Assembly (NCBI GenBank): GCA_018817585.1
Contig: JAHITE010000062.1
Location: forward strand, 1-47,927
Length of the DNA: 47,927 nt
Source of the DNA: Candidatus Omnitrophota bacterium
Lineage (GTDB): Bacteria; Omnitrophota; Gorgyraeia; B26-G9
Reading direction: 5' to 3'
Part shown: positions 8,436 through 16,798 of the stretch, piece by piece
How positions within the stretch are numbered: position 1 is the first letter of the stretch
How the letters are laid out: each line of letters starts with the position of its first letter
The notes under the pieces: generated by a model
Told to the model about the DNA's origin: nothing
Databases searched by the model: none
The model's input: the letters and a program-made list of their open reading frames with translations, nothing else
Program-made: the position numbers and the translations under genes

Positions 8436-9053
8436 CTATTCAATATCCTTTAAAACTCTTACCGCGGAAAACCCTTCCGCGTATTTAACTCTTGCCTGAA
8501 AACCGCGAAAATTAGCCATGGAATTAGCAATATCGAGAATCGATAAATCCTCAACTCTCGTCCGATTTACTTGTGACGAGTGCAGCCTCAGCAAATTAAG
8601 CTTTTGTTTAAACACACTGCCAATATCCACAAAAATTTCCGGGTTAAAATTCTGAGTTGTCGGCACTTCATAGTAAAGCACTTCTTTAATATACCGAGTT
8701 GCTGACAAACAGGCTTTAGCCAAAGCTCGATGATCCTGATGCACATCATCCAGAAAATTTATAAATACAACCTGGGGATCAACTTTATTAATGGTTTCTT
8801 CAATTTTGTCAATTAGTTCCCGCACATTCATCAACCGCGTATCCGCGAAATTCCCCCAGAAAACCTGTTTAGCCCCCATGTTTTTTGCTGATGCTTCCTG
8901 CTCTTGACAGCGCACCTGCGGATCACCGCCAACCTCACCGCAAGTAAGTACTAAAAGATATACATTATGTCCTGCCTGAGCATATTTCAGCAAACTACCC
9001 CCACAGCCTATTTCAATATCATCAGGATGAGCCCCTATAACTAAAACATTCAT
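8436..9053 (-). CDS. LmbE/PIG-L family N-acetylglucosamine deacetylase
   Basis: A 205-residue zinc-dependent deacetylase of the LmbE/PIG-L/BshB fold, acting on N-acetylglucosaminyl substrates. The hallmark AHPDDIEIGCGG (residues about 8-19) supplies His/Asp metal and catalytic residues. The third ligand box is present as DVHQDHRAL. The length matches the family. AGGAAG lies very close to the ATG, with GAGGTG further upstream. Position between an ExeA-type ATPase and a WecA-type transferase suggests it deacetylates a precursor or lipid-linked sugar of the surface glycan. A BshB-like role in thiol synthesis is an alternative I cannot exclude. Confidence 0.88.
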   Translation of the reverse strand: MNVLVIGAHPDDIEIGCGGSLLKYAQAGHNVYLLVLTCGEVGGDPQVRCQEQEASAKNMGAKQVFWGNFADTRLMNVRELIDKIEETINKVDPQVVFINFLDDVHQDHRALAKACLSATRYIKEVLYYEVPTTQNFNPEIFVDIGSVFKQKLNLLRLHSSQVNRTRVEDLSILDIANSMANFRGFQARVKYAEGFSAVRVLKDIE

Positions 9054-9075
9054 CTTCCTACACCTCTTTCATCAA

Positions 9076-9201
9076 AGGCAAAAATTTTCTTTGAACGGCG
9101 CTTTTGAGCGTAATTTTGACAAGGATGTCAAAATAGCGAAAACGCGCGGCTATGACTGCACGATGCAGTCATAGGCTTAGTGAAAAGATATGTTTTTGCC
9201 T
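9076..9201. repeat. Nested inverted-repeat element (REPIN/MITE-like)
   Basis: The gap between two genes holds an outer inverted repeat AGGCAAAAA (9076-9084) / TTTTTGCCT (9193-9201). It encloses two perfect hairpins: ATTTTGACA-AGGA-TGTCAAAAT (9113-9134) and CTATGACTGCA-CGA-TGCAGTCATAG (9150-9174). Neither hairpin is followed by a T-run on either strand, so they are not ordinary terminators. Paired hairpins in an intergenic space, in a genome with RAYTs, suggest a REPIN or MITE. Only one copy is seen here. Confidence 0.6.
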
Positions 9202-9216
9202 AGTTACCTTCAAACG

Positions 9217-10032
9217 CTAACATTCAACGTCAGCACTTACTTCATTGATCAGGTCTTGATCAATAACTTTGGAATTTTTACCAAAACCAGCAAACAAAGC
9301 CAAGTCGCACAGATGATTAATTCTTCTCGGAATTCCGCCAGTCTTTTTATAAATAAGCTTAGCAGTGCCTTGAGCAAAAAGAGTTTCACTTGCTCCAGCA
9401 ATATTCAATCTATGACTAATATAATCTTTTGTTTCCTGTTCGGTTAATGGACCAAGATGATACTTAACGGCAAGCCGCTGCGAAAATTGCTTATTCGAAT
9501 CAATCATTGCTTTTAACTCCGGCTGGCCAAGAATCAGCAGCGTTAGTAAAAACTGATTTTCAATCTGAAAATTCAAAAGCAATCTTAATTCTTCCCAGAC
9601 TCTTAAATCAGTAATAACATGCGCTTCATCAATAACCACCACGGTTTTTTTACCGTCGCGCATATTGTTTTCCAGGATTTCCCCTAAACGTTCAAGCACA
9701 ACATTTACTAAAACATCCTGCTTGTTTTTCGGCAAATCCCGCGCGCCCAGACAATAGGCAATATGCATCAGCAATTCAGAGTAATTTAAAAAAGGATTGG
9801 CAATAAAAGCGGTTTTATAAATATCCCGGTCAAGTTCTTTGAATAAAGTCTGGCCTAATAAGGTTTTTCCGCAGCCAAAAACACCGGTAAGTAAGCCTGC
9901 TCCTTTACCTTCGCTGACAATATACAGCAATCTTGACAAACCTTCTTCATGCTGTGGAGAATGATAAAGAAAATTAGGATCAGGAGTATTTTCAAATGGT
10001 TTCAGTGATAAGCCCCAATGCGATTCGTACAT
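9217..10032 (-). CDS. ExeA-type AAA ATPase of an exopolysaccharide/export locus
   Basis: A 271-residue AAA ATPase. It has the ExeA N-terminal box MYESHWGLSLKPFENTPDPN followed by LYHSPQHEEGLSRLLY. Walker A is GVFGCGKT (about residues 50-57), Walker B is TVVVIDEAHVI, a sensor-type Gln lies in LILGQPEL, and the C-terminal lid contains GGIPRRINHLCD. The length fits the short ExeA form without the peptidoglycan-binding domain. From memory, that form is common in exosortase/exopolysaccharide loci (PEP-CTERM-type putative secretion ATPase). AAGGAAGG precedes the ATG. It lies between WbqC-like and LmbE-like genes, supporting a role in glycan export rather than secretin assembly, although a gsp cluster is only a few kilobases away. 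Confidence 0.85.
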   Translation of the reverse strand: MYESHWGLSLKPFENTPDPNFLYHSPQHEEGLSRLLYIVSEGKGAGLLTGVFGCGKTLLGQTLFKELDRDIYKTAFIANPFLNYSELLMHIAYCLGARDLPKNKQDVLVNVVLERLGEILENNMRDGKKTVVVIDEAHVITDLRVWEELRLLLNFQIENQFLLTLLILGQPELKAMIDSNKQFSQRLAVKYHLGPLTEQETKDYISHRLNIAGASETLFAQGTAKLIYKKTGGIPRRINHLCDLALFAGFGKNSKVIDQDLINEVSADVEC

Positions 10033-10053
10033 AACCTTCCTTGGTTTTAAATA

Positions 10054-10755
10054 TTAACTATTCCCTTTTCTTAATATTTCAATACTTTTTGGACCAGCAT
10101 TGAACAATAGATCCACCATTGATAAATATGGATAAAAATCTTTTTTTGCTGATGTAAACTGCTGCAAGTAATTAGGATGCTCAAAATTCTGATACTGCAA
10201 ATCAATCCTGTTTTTAGTAAACTCAGCAGCATCTAAATATTCTTTACCGCCAATCCCCGACAAATAAATATCCGCGTCAAGCTTTTTGCATAGTTCAATT
10301 AATCTCAATGTGCTTACATTTATTGTTTTTATCTCTGACTCAAGGTAAATTTTAGTTTTAATATTCAGAACATCTAAAATAAATTTAATAATCTGAATGT
10401 TCAGGTCAATTAATTTTTCCCATTTTTTCGCGTAAACTTCTTTAAAAAAAGAAAAATAATCACTGAAATAAGGAGCTGAAGCATACCAAGTTTGCAGACT
10501 ATTAATATGCTCTTTTTGCCAATCTATTTCATTGTCAATCTGCACATCACTTAGCCTTTGCAGGCTAGCCCCTTTTGTCTTTACTGGTACGGTTAACCAA
10601 ATAGAATCTGTTTTGGTCCGGATTTTATTGCGATTTTGAAATTCCCTCTTCTTGTATTGTACAGTATCCAAAAAAACAAAGCAATCACTTTTATCAATCT
10701 TATCAAAATATCCAAGCCAAGGCAGATATTGAGGTTGGTGCGCTGAAAGTATCAT
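10054..10755 (-). CDS. WbqC-like family protein
   Basis: A 233-residue protein of the WbqC-like family. The N-terminal signature is MILSAHQPQYLPWLGYFDKI. The conserved DTVQYKKREFQNRNKI follows, and SGIGGKEYLD appears near the C-terminal third. Members occur in O-antigen and exopolysaccharide clusters and have been linked to amidation or acylation of rare amino sugars, but the reaction is not firmly known. AAGGAG lies 6 nt before the ATG. It begins a closely spaced run with the ATPase (21 bp downstream). Confidence 0.88.
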   Translation of the reverse strand: MILSAHQPQYLPWLGYFDKIDKSDCFVFLDTVQYKKREFQNRNKIRTKTDSIWLTVPVKTKGASLQRLSDVQIDNEIDWQKEHINSLQTWYASAPYFSDYFSFFKEVYAKKWEKLIDLNIQIIKFILDVLNIKTKIYLESEIKTINVSTLRLIELCKKLDADIYLSGIGGKEYLDAAEFTKNRIDLQYQNFEHPNYLQQFTSAKKDFYPYLSMVDLLFNAGPKSIEILRKGNS

Positions 10756-10869
10756 TAATCTCCTTATATTTACATCCCATTCTTCAAGATTTCTATAAAT
10801 TTATTATACCATAAGCCTTAAAATAATAAACAGAGAAATCCCCAAACCATTTAATTTAAAAACAATTTA

Positions 10870-12381
10870 TTATTTCAGAAAAATCGGATTAGCAATTACA
10901 TGTAATCCATGCGATCTTATTTCTATGCGGTAGAATCCTTTAGTCTCAAGATCACTCATAGCATCAAGATACTCAATCGCGAAACTCCCTTTATTTTTAA
11001 AAGTCTTGAGTATCTTTCCATTTTTAATCAAATGAATGCTTAGGAGATTATCCGCCGCATCTACCTTAAACTCCCCTTTTATCTTTATCATAACTTGCGA
11101 ACTAATTGGTTTTAAGCTTTGCCCCATTATCCGGCTTTGTCCGGATAATGGATCATTAACTGAAAAATTCTCAAGCACAAAACTTTCCGATCTAGGACCT
11201 CTGACAACATAGACTTTTCCGCTATCCAAAGCCTGGATAAAGCTTTCCTTGCTAAAACTATCCAGCAAAACAATGTTTCGCAGATCCTTTAATGCCTGCT
11301 TTAGATCCCCGCTAAAATCAAAAGCCAAACCGCCAATCGCCCAAACAGGCTTGCTCCGCTGTCCCTGAACATACTCGAGCAAAACATTATCCCAGAGTTT
11401 TTCCGGCCTGCCGATATTATTATAACCATCATAAAACACATTAAACCCTGTATAATCTTTTGTCGCGTAAAAATCCCGCGCGTGTTCTTTTGTGGAAATT
11501 TTCACATATTCGGTTTGCGATATATTCTCCGCTTCCGGGTGAGCCCAGAAAACAAGACCATTTTTTCGATTAACATAATCAATCATATTTTGATAAGGCA
11601 AAACTCCTTTATCTCCATGATACTGATCGAATAATGCTTCTTTAAACGGAAAATTATTAATTAAAAACAAGCTACTTATTACGCAAATTATTATGCCGAA
11701 AATTTTCCGCTGTTGCGATTCCTGCTTTTCCAAAGAATTCCGAAATATCTTCTGCCTGTTTGCTAAAACCAGGATTAATCCTAACACCAGCAGGAAGCCT
11801 GGCCATAGTTTTAATAAATCTAAAAGTTTAAAAGCTTTAACCAGTGTACGCGGATTAGCAATAATCGGCATTTTTTTTATATCTTTTACCGTATTAAGCC
11901 CTAAAATAAGCAGATGTTTATGCGCGTTATGTAGCGTGAAATCATGTTTAAAGATACTGCCGCTCCAATAGTAAAAAGGCGTTGATTCAATGCCTGAGAC
12001 TAATAATATATTCGGGTTTTTGGCTTGCAGATCATTTATTTTTTTTAAATATTTTTTAATACCATAGGTTTCTAAAGAATTATTTTTAATTACTTTTTTT
12101 ATTATTCTTCTTAAAGGCCATACTCCATACTCCCAGCGCATAACTTCCCGTTCAGTAAAAACTATAATCTTAAAGCCTGCCTTAACCGCGATATCAATGA
12201 TTTGTTCTGGCTCATAACGCCCATCGCTGATATTAGAGCTGATATGGATTAAAGCCGGAACTTGCTGATACTGTTCCTGGCAAAAAACAGATTTTGGCAC
12301 AAAGCTCATAAAAAACAGCATCGCCAAACTGCTTATGAGAATAAGTGTTTTAAATTTTGGATTTTTATTTTTTTTATACAT
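10870..12381 (-). CDS. PHP-like domain membrane protein with degenerate metal site
   Basis: A 503-residue protein with a signal peptide or first membrane segment (LILISSLAMLFFMSFVP), an extracytoplasmic PHP-like domain, and two internal hydrophobic segments (LWPGFLLVLGLILVLA and FGIIICVISSLFLI) that split it. PHP landmarks are recognisable: ALIHISSNISDGRYEP for the HxH...SDG box, VFTERE where TDHD is usual, VSGIES, FWAHPEAE, and IGGLAFDFSGD where GSDAH is usual. Several metal-ligand His are therefore replaced, so phosphoesterase activity may be lost. The C-terminal about 100 residues form a beta-sandwich-like domain. No strong ribosome binding site is seen at the ATG, so the start is uncertain. 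It lies 20 bp after the glycosyltransferase. Role unknown. Confidence 0.75.
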   Translation of the reverse strand: MYKKNKNPKFKTLILISSLAMLFFMSFVPKSVFCQEQYQQVPALIHISSNISDGRYEPEQIIDIAVKAGFKIIVFTEREVMRWEYGVWPLRRIIKKVIKNNSLETYGIKKYLKKINDLQAKNPNILLVSGIESTPFYYWSGSIFKHDFTLHNAHKHLLILGLNTVKDIKKMPIIANPRTLVKAFKLLDLLKLWPGFLLVLGLILVLANRQKIFRNSLEKQESQQRKIFGIIICVISSLFLINNFPFKEALFDQYHGDKGVLPYQNMIDYVNRKNGLVFWAHPEAENISQTEYVKISTKEHARDFYATKDYTGFNVFYDGYNNIGRPEKLWDNVLLEYVQGQRSKPVWAIGGLAFDFSGDLKQALKDLRNIVLLDSFSKESFIQALDSGKVYVVRGPRSESFVLENFSVNDPLSGQSRIMGQSLKPISSQVMIKIKGEFKVDAADNLLSIHLIKNGKILKTFKNKGSFAIEYLDAMSDLETKGFYRIEIRSHGLHVIANPIFLK

Positions 12382-12401
12382 ATTTCGCCAATTATTTACA
12401 T

Positions 12402-13568
12402 TTAATCCTTCGCCTGGATTAATGCTTCATATGTTTGACTGATATTATTAATAAAAACATCTACTGAATATTTTTCACTTACACTTTTTTTCGCGTATCT
12501 GCCCATTTCTAAACGCTGGCTGGAATTGTTAATTAATTTCTCCATTGCCGCGATCAATTCAGCTGGACTACCCGGCTGAACTAATATCCCGCTTTTCCCG
12601 TCTTCCACAATTTCCGGCACCCCGCCGACCTTTGTGGCAATAACCGGAATCCCCTGACTTTGCGCTTCAATCAATACCAGCCCTACAGCCTCATTTAATG
12701 AAGCCAAAACCAGCATATCCATTGCTTGCATATAATCAAGCACCTTATCCTGCCAGCCGACAAAGCTGAATCTCTGGGTAAATTGCCGCAGCCGGATCTT
12801 TTCCTCACAACCCGCGCGCAGACTGCCTTCACCCACTATTAAAAAATGAACCATCGGAAATTTTTGGGCAAGGCCTAAAGCTGCTTGGATAAAATACTCA
12901 ATTCCTTTTATTGGCTCTAATCTTCCGACCATTCCAATAACAACTTCTTGTTTTTCAATCAGCAAATCCTGCCTTATTTCTAAAGAATTAAACTCTAAGT
13001 CAATATTTTTTTGATTTTTTTCAAGCACAGTATTGATCGCTTTTATTTTACTCGCCGGGCATATCTTAAATTTAATTAAATCTGCTTTTTCAATCTCAGT
13101 AAGCGTTATGATTTCAGAGGTTAATCCCCCGAGAAATCGCTCAATCCAAACAATTATTTTACTGATCAGCGGATTAAAATAACCGTAAAAATTATGCCCA
13201 TGGGAAGTATGTATAATAATTTTTATACCCGCTAAGAAAGCGGCCATTCGGCCCAAAGCTCCGGCTTTGGCTGTATGCGTATGCACAATATCAAATCCTT
13301 GTTTTTTAAAAATAAACCATAGTTTTAAAAAAGCGATTAAATCCAAAACCGGATGTACCTCTCGACGCAAACTATCAACTTGAATCAGATTAGCTTTAAT
13401 ACTGTTAAGAAAATTTTGCGTTTTATCAGTAGGACATATGCTCGGACCGCAAATAAAACTAACCTCAAACCGGCTCTTGTCCAGATATTGAGTTAATATC
13501 CGCACAATATCCGGAGACCCGCCTTGATCCATTCGAGTAATAACTTGAGCAACTTTTATTTTCTTCAT
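12402..13568 (-). CDS. Family 4 glycosyltransferase (GT-B fold)
   Basis: A 388-residue retaining glycosyltransferase. The N-terminal acceptor half opens with KVAQVITRMDQGGSPDIV and contains DIVHTHTAKAGALGRMA. The C-terminal donor half has VIGMVGRLEPIKGIEYFI, FLIVGEGSLR and the EX7E motif in EAVGLVLIEAQSQGIPVIAT, followed by GGVPEIVEDGKSGILV. I chose the ATG at 13568, which has AAAGGA 5-6 nt upstream, over the in-frame TTG at 13571. It is the first gene of the glycan operon and probably adds a hexose to a lipid-linked oligosaccharide. The sugar specificity cannot be read from sequence. No convincing promoter was found in the repeat-rich gap upstream. Confidence 0.9.
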   Translation of the reverse strand: MKKIKVAQVITRMDQGGSPDIVRILTQYLDKSRFEVSFICGPSICPTDKTQNFLNSIKANLIQVDSLRREVHPVLDLIAFLKLWFIFKKQGFDIVHTHTAKAGALGRMAAFLAGIKIIIHTSHGHNFYGYFNPLISKIIVWIERFLGGLTSEIITLTEIEKADLIKFKICPASKIKAINTVLEKNQKNIDLEFNSLEIRQDLLIEKQEVVIGMVGRLEPIKGIEYFIQAALGLAQKFPMVHFLIVGEGSLRAGCEEKIRLRQFTQRFSFVGWQDKVLDYMQAMDMLVLASLNEAVGLVLIEAQSQGIPVIATKVGGVPEIVEDGKSGILVQPGSPAELIAAMEKLINNSSQRLEMGRYAKKSVSEKYSVDVFINNISQTYEALIQAKD

Positions 13569-14027
13569 CAATATCCTTTAAATTTTTCGCGCAATACTCT
13601 ATACATAATACTCAAGATGATCGGTAAATTTTACGCGAGTCACAAATGTCATTACTGATATAACTTTATCGAGCGCGGTCCGGAATCAATTATTTTGGCT
13701 CATTCTCGTCCCGCATCCTGCGGGACTCCGAGGATGAATCTATGATTTTGCCAGTCCTATCAAAATCAGGCTTCAAACCCGCCTAAATAATTATTCCTGC
13801 CCTTTATAGTTTATGCTTTTAGCTTGCAACCTGTGACCTGGTGTCTAGTTTTCGCGTTAGCGAGTTACCGCGTTTACGAGTTTCGCTTTTCTGCTTTTCA
13901 TTCGTAACTCATAATTAGTCATTCATAACTGCTTTTATACTCTTCGTCCATCATCCTAGCGTAGCGATCGTCTCTCGTCCTTCGACTTTTCACGCGCAAT
14001 ACGCAATACTCAATACGCATACTAATT
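13569..14027. repeat. Gene-free mosaic of short dispersed repeats
   Basis: No credible gene is seen in these 459 bp. The stretch is built of repeated short words. AATACTC/AATACGC tracts lie at both ends (about 13592-13614 and 13993-14020). A perfect hairpin GTCCCGCA-TCC-TGCGGGAC sits at 13708-13726. TCGTCC recurs near 13706, 13945 and 13975, and TTCATAACTCATAATTAG-like words lie at 13899-13930. AAATTTTACGC...GTCACAAAT (13626-13647) and GCCCTTTATAGTT (13799-13811) recur in the gap near 20.3-20.4 kb. The hairpin lacks a T-run, so it is not an intrinsic terminator. Confidence 0.6.
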
Positions 14028-15185
14028 TTAGTATCTGTATAGTTCTGTACATCTTATGCAAGTAGAAAAAATTTTATTATTTTTCAGCATTTGCCGATAG
14101 TTCACCGCTTGTTTACTGTTCCAGATTTGTTTAAATTCATTATTTTTGATATTGCCAAAAGTATAAGTCGAATTAAGACAAGGCCTGACATTGCCGTCCG
14201 GAAAAACATAAACACAGACCCAGGGACTTAAACAGCGCTTGGGATATTCTTTAGGCAGATAAGAAGGGTTATTATAATATTCGTTCAGCCCGTTTTTACT
14301 CAGATTAGGATAAAAATCCACGCTAAAACTCAGCTGTTGCTTAAGGATTGACTGCATTTTAGCATACAGCTTCTCCGGATCGATTTCCGGCGCAAAAACA
14401 AACCCCTGCCAATTTTCCGATGAGCATTCCAACTGCTGATCAAAAACTTTTTGTTTTTCAATTAAATCCTGATTTAAAAAAATCAGGTTATGGTAAGTTA
14501 AAGAATCAGCGCCAATATCCCGCGCCACATCCAGCATTCTTTCCAGCTGTAAATAATTATATTTAGTAATTGTGCATTGCAGATTGATTAAGGGAAATTT
14601 AAGATTTTTTGCTTTTTTATAATCCTGAATTTCCTTTAAACTATCCCTGATCCTGACAAACAAGCCTGGCATTCCCCTGATCTGATCATGCAGCTCTCCT
14701 GGGCCGTCTAATGACACATTAAGCTCATCCAAACCCGCCTCGATAATTCCCCCTGCCCGCCCTTTAATCAAAGCAGCATTAGTGATCATTAATACATGCA
14801 TTTTTTTGATTTTAATATATTTTATCAACTCAATGCATTTTGGATAAAGCAGCGGTTCTCCGCCAAACAAAGTTATACTCGGGCTAAAAGTGCTTACCTG
14901 ATCAATCAGGTTTTGCATTTTATCAAAAGCCAGCTCTTCTTTTACATCGCAAGCTGCTTTATTTTTAGTCACTCCGCTTTCTCCCCATTGACCGCACATT
15001 TTGCAGCGCAAATTACATTTTTCAGTTAAAAATAATGTGATTGACTCAGGCTGCGCGCTCTTCCCTCTGCGGAAATAATACGCGGTTAATGCCTGGATTC
15101 TTTTAGCCGCGATATTCAAAGCATAAAAAGGCTGTTTACGGAATTTAGCAATAAATCGGCGCAAATTTTTTAAAGGTAGTAACAT
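14028..15185 (-). CDS. Radical SAM protein with C-terminal SPASM-like cysteines
   Basis: A 385-residue radical SAM enzyme. The [4Fe-4S] motif is CNLRCKMCG (CxxxCxxC) after SITLFLTEK. The GGE-type SAM motif is ITLFGGEPLLYP, with LDELNVSLDGPGELHD further on. A C-terminal auxiliary cluster region follows, with Cys in KRCLSPWVCVYVFPDGNVRPCLNS and FSTCIRCTELYRY. I chose the ATG at 15185 because AGGAG lies 6 nt before it. A longer reading to 15230 overlaps gspK and has no ribosome binding site. It follows gspK by 29 bp and probably shares the transcript. SPASM proteins modify peptides or proteins or act on sugars. Its target is unknown; a pilin or a small peptide is possible from context. Confidence 0.85.
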   Translation of the reverse strand: MLLPLKNLRRFIAKFRKQPFYALNIAAKRIQALTAYYFRRGKSAQPESITLFLTEKCNLRCKMCGQWGESGVTKNKAACDVKEELAFDKMQNLIDQVSTFSPSITLFGGEPLLYPKCIELIKYIKIKKMHVLMITNAALIKGRAGGIIEAGLDELNVSLDGPGELHDQIRGMPGLFVRIRDSLKEIQDYKKAKNLKFPLINLQCTITKYNYLQLERMLDVARDIGADSLTYHNLIFLNQDLIEKQKVFDQQLECSSENWQGFVFAPEIDPEKLYAKMQSILKQQLSFSVDFYPNLSKNGLNEYYNNPSYLPKEYPKRCLSPWVCVYVFPDGNVRPCLNSTYTFGNIKNNEFKQIWNSKQAVNYRQMLKNNKIFSTCIRCTELYRY

Positions 15186-15214
15186 AATATCTCCTAGTAA
15201 TACAATAACATTAC

Positions 15215-16189
15215 CTAATTTTCTCTCCAATAAATAATTTTTATCGGATCATATGAGCGGTCGGCAATCGCGATAATCTGTTTATAATTATTGGCTTGAT
15301 TAACCCGCGCCATCACTATTACCCTGAACAGATCAGAGTTAACAGTACCCCAGCGAATAATAAACTGGTTTGCCTGTTTGCTTAAAAAAGGCATAGCTTC
15401 CAGGACCTTTTCATCCTGAAAAGGCTGATTTTCTCTAATATTTACAATTGTTTTAGCCCCTTGTTCCGTCATCCCCGGAATACTTAACAGAATTTTTTCC
15501 GAGGCAGTGTTTAAATTTATTTTACCATCTGTAAACACAGTAAAAAAATCTTTTACCCCGTACTCAAGCCTACCGTTTCCATTATCCTCAGGCAGACTAT
15601 CCGCTTGATCATCTTCCCCTTTATCTAAAAAATCATTAGCATTAGTATCTTCTCCCCAAAAAATAGTTTTATCCATTGCTTTGATTTTTAAAAGTTCATA
15701 AACACTTCTTATTATTTTTTTTGGCCTTAAACTCTCACGGTATTCTTTAATTGCCTGGACTGTTTTGCTATTATCTTTTTTTGATACTTGATAAATCAGG
15801 TTCTCGATTAAATCCGACGAAGCGGTATTGATATTCATTCTCGCGGCTTCATCCTGGATATCAATCCTATATTCGCCAATCTCCTCGCCAACACTGTTTT
15901 TAAATTTAAAATCCTTTACCTTGTTTGCATTATGAAATTTTTCATACCAACGGTCATCAAAGCAGTCATAATTATTATCTTTTTTATCAGCCTTAAGTTC
16001 CGCCAGGGCAAGAAAAACCGCGGACTCAGCGATTTTCAATGCCGCTTGATTCTGAATATGTCTGCTGATAATTTTCGTTTTTATCCGCGTGGCATGTGAA
16101 ATGCTCAAAGCAATACTTGATAAAAAAAACACAATAAATAATGTCAAAATTAAGACTGAAGCTTTTTGATTATCAGGATATTTTTTCAT
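15215..16189 (-). CDS. gspK: GspK-like minor pseudopilin
   Basis: A 324-residue protein with an N-terminal hydrophobic helix (SVLILTLFIVFFLSSIALSI) after a short charged leader. It then has the long GspK body, with AAESAVFLAL-like IAESAVFLALAEL, DEAARMNINTASSDLI and a second INLNTASEKILLSIPGMT segment (helix-hairpin-helix-like, as in the GspK alpha domain). GspK caps the pseudopilus tip and is larger than the other pseudopilins. Unusually for GspK, the leader has no clear Gly-Phe before the hydrophobic helix. Its ATG overlaps the gspJ stop (ATGA-type), consistent with coupled translation. GspI, GspJ and GspK normally form one tip complex, as the gene order here implies. Confidence 0.85.
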   Translation of the reverse strand: MKKYPDNQKASVLILTLFIVFFLSSIALSISHATRIKTKIISRHIQNQAALKIAESAVFLALAELKADKKDNNYDCFDDRWYEKFHNANKVKDFKFKNSVGEEIGEYRIDIQDEAARMNINTASSDLIENLIYQVSKKDNSKTVQAIKEYRESLRPKKIIRSVYELLKIKAMDKTIFWGEDTNANDFLDKGEDDQADSLPEDNGNGRLEYGVKDFFTVFTDGKINLNTASEKILLSIPGMTEQGAKTIVNIRENQPFQDEKVLEAMPFLSKQANQFIIRWGTVNSDLFRVIVMARVNQANNYKQIIAIADRSYDPIKIIYWREN

Positions 16190-16797
16190 AAACTATCGAT
16201 TATTTCCGTACTAGCGCAACAGATTGACGCTATTGTTTCAAATGAATCTTTGTATTGTCCTTCTTGAAAATCAGCTTTTATTTTTATTGCTTGCGGTAAT
16301 TTCTTACTTGAATCCCATGTTTTTTGCCATTTTTTTCCATCATAAAAATCAAATGAAAGCGATTTAATGATATTTGACAAATTTTTTTGCTTAAAATTAT
16401 CTTTATTTTTACCCAGGATATCGTATTCCTCGTAAAGCAAAGCTCTTTGCCCGGTATTTTGATCTACACTTATCCTGTAAAAAACCTTTTGCAAATCAGT
16501 TGAATTCGCTGTATAAATATCATCATTAATTACCGCGGTAGTAGTAAAACGCAGTGAAGACGCGCTGCCTTGAAAAACAAAATCAGGATCATAATCCGGA
16601 GCAAGATAAGCACCGCGCAATTGTCGGGTTAAAGGAATTAACACCTGCGCCGCGTTAGCCGGAATTTTTATTTTAACTCTTTTCCAAGTACGCATAGCAA
16701 GCGTAAAACTGCTGTACACACTCAGCAGGACAATACTCATAATCGCTATAGCTAAAAGCAACTCAATCAAACTAAAACCCTTATATTTTTCCGACAA
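16186..16797 (-). CDS. gspJ: GspJ-like minor pseudopilin
   Basis: A 203-residue type IV-pilin-like protein with the prepilin peptidase site KGFSLIELLLAIAIMSIVLL (cleavage after Gly, Glu at +5). A beta-rich globular domain follows, with ending features typical of GspJ (IIKSLSFDFYDGKKWQ..., KLPQAIKIKADF). The start is TTG (16795-16797) with GGAG about 6 nt upstream. It sits 1 bp after gspI and overlaps gspK. It would pair with GspI and GspK in the pseudopilus tip. The exact minor-pilin class is inferred from order, size and the KLPxxIK motif. Confidence 0.85.
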   Translation of the reverse strand: MSEKYKGFSLIELLLAIAIMSIVLLSVYSSFTLAMRTWKRVKIKIPANAAQVLIPLTRQLRGAYLAPDYDPDFVFQGSASSLRFTTTAVINDDIYTANSTDLQKVFYRISVDQNTGQRALLYEEYDILGKNKDNFKQKNLSNIIKSLSFDFYDGKKWQKTWDSSKKLPQAIKIKADFQEGQYKDSFETIASICCASTEIIDSL

Positions 16798-16798
16798 A

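Noticed and set aside
9217..10032. AAA ATPase as a TnsC/IstB transposition helper
   Set aside because: The N-terminal ExeA box and C-terminal GGIPRRINHLCD fit the ExeA family, and no DDE transposase is adjacent.
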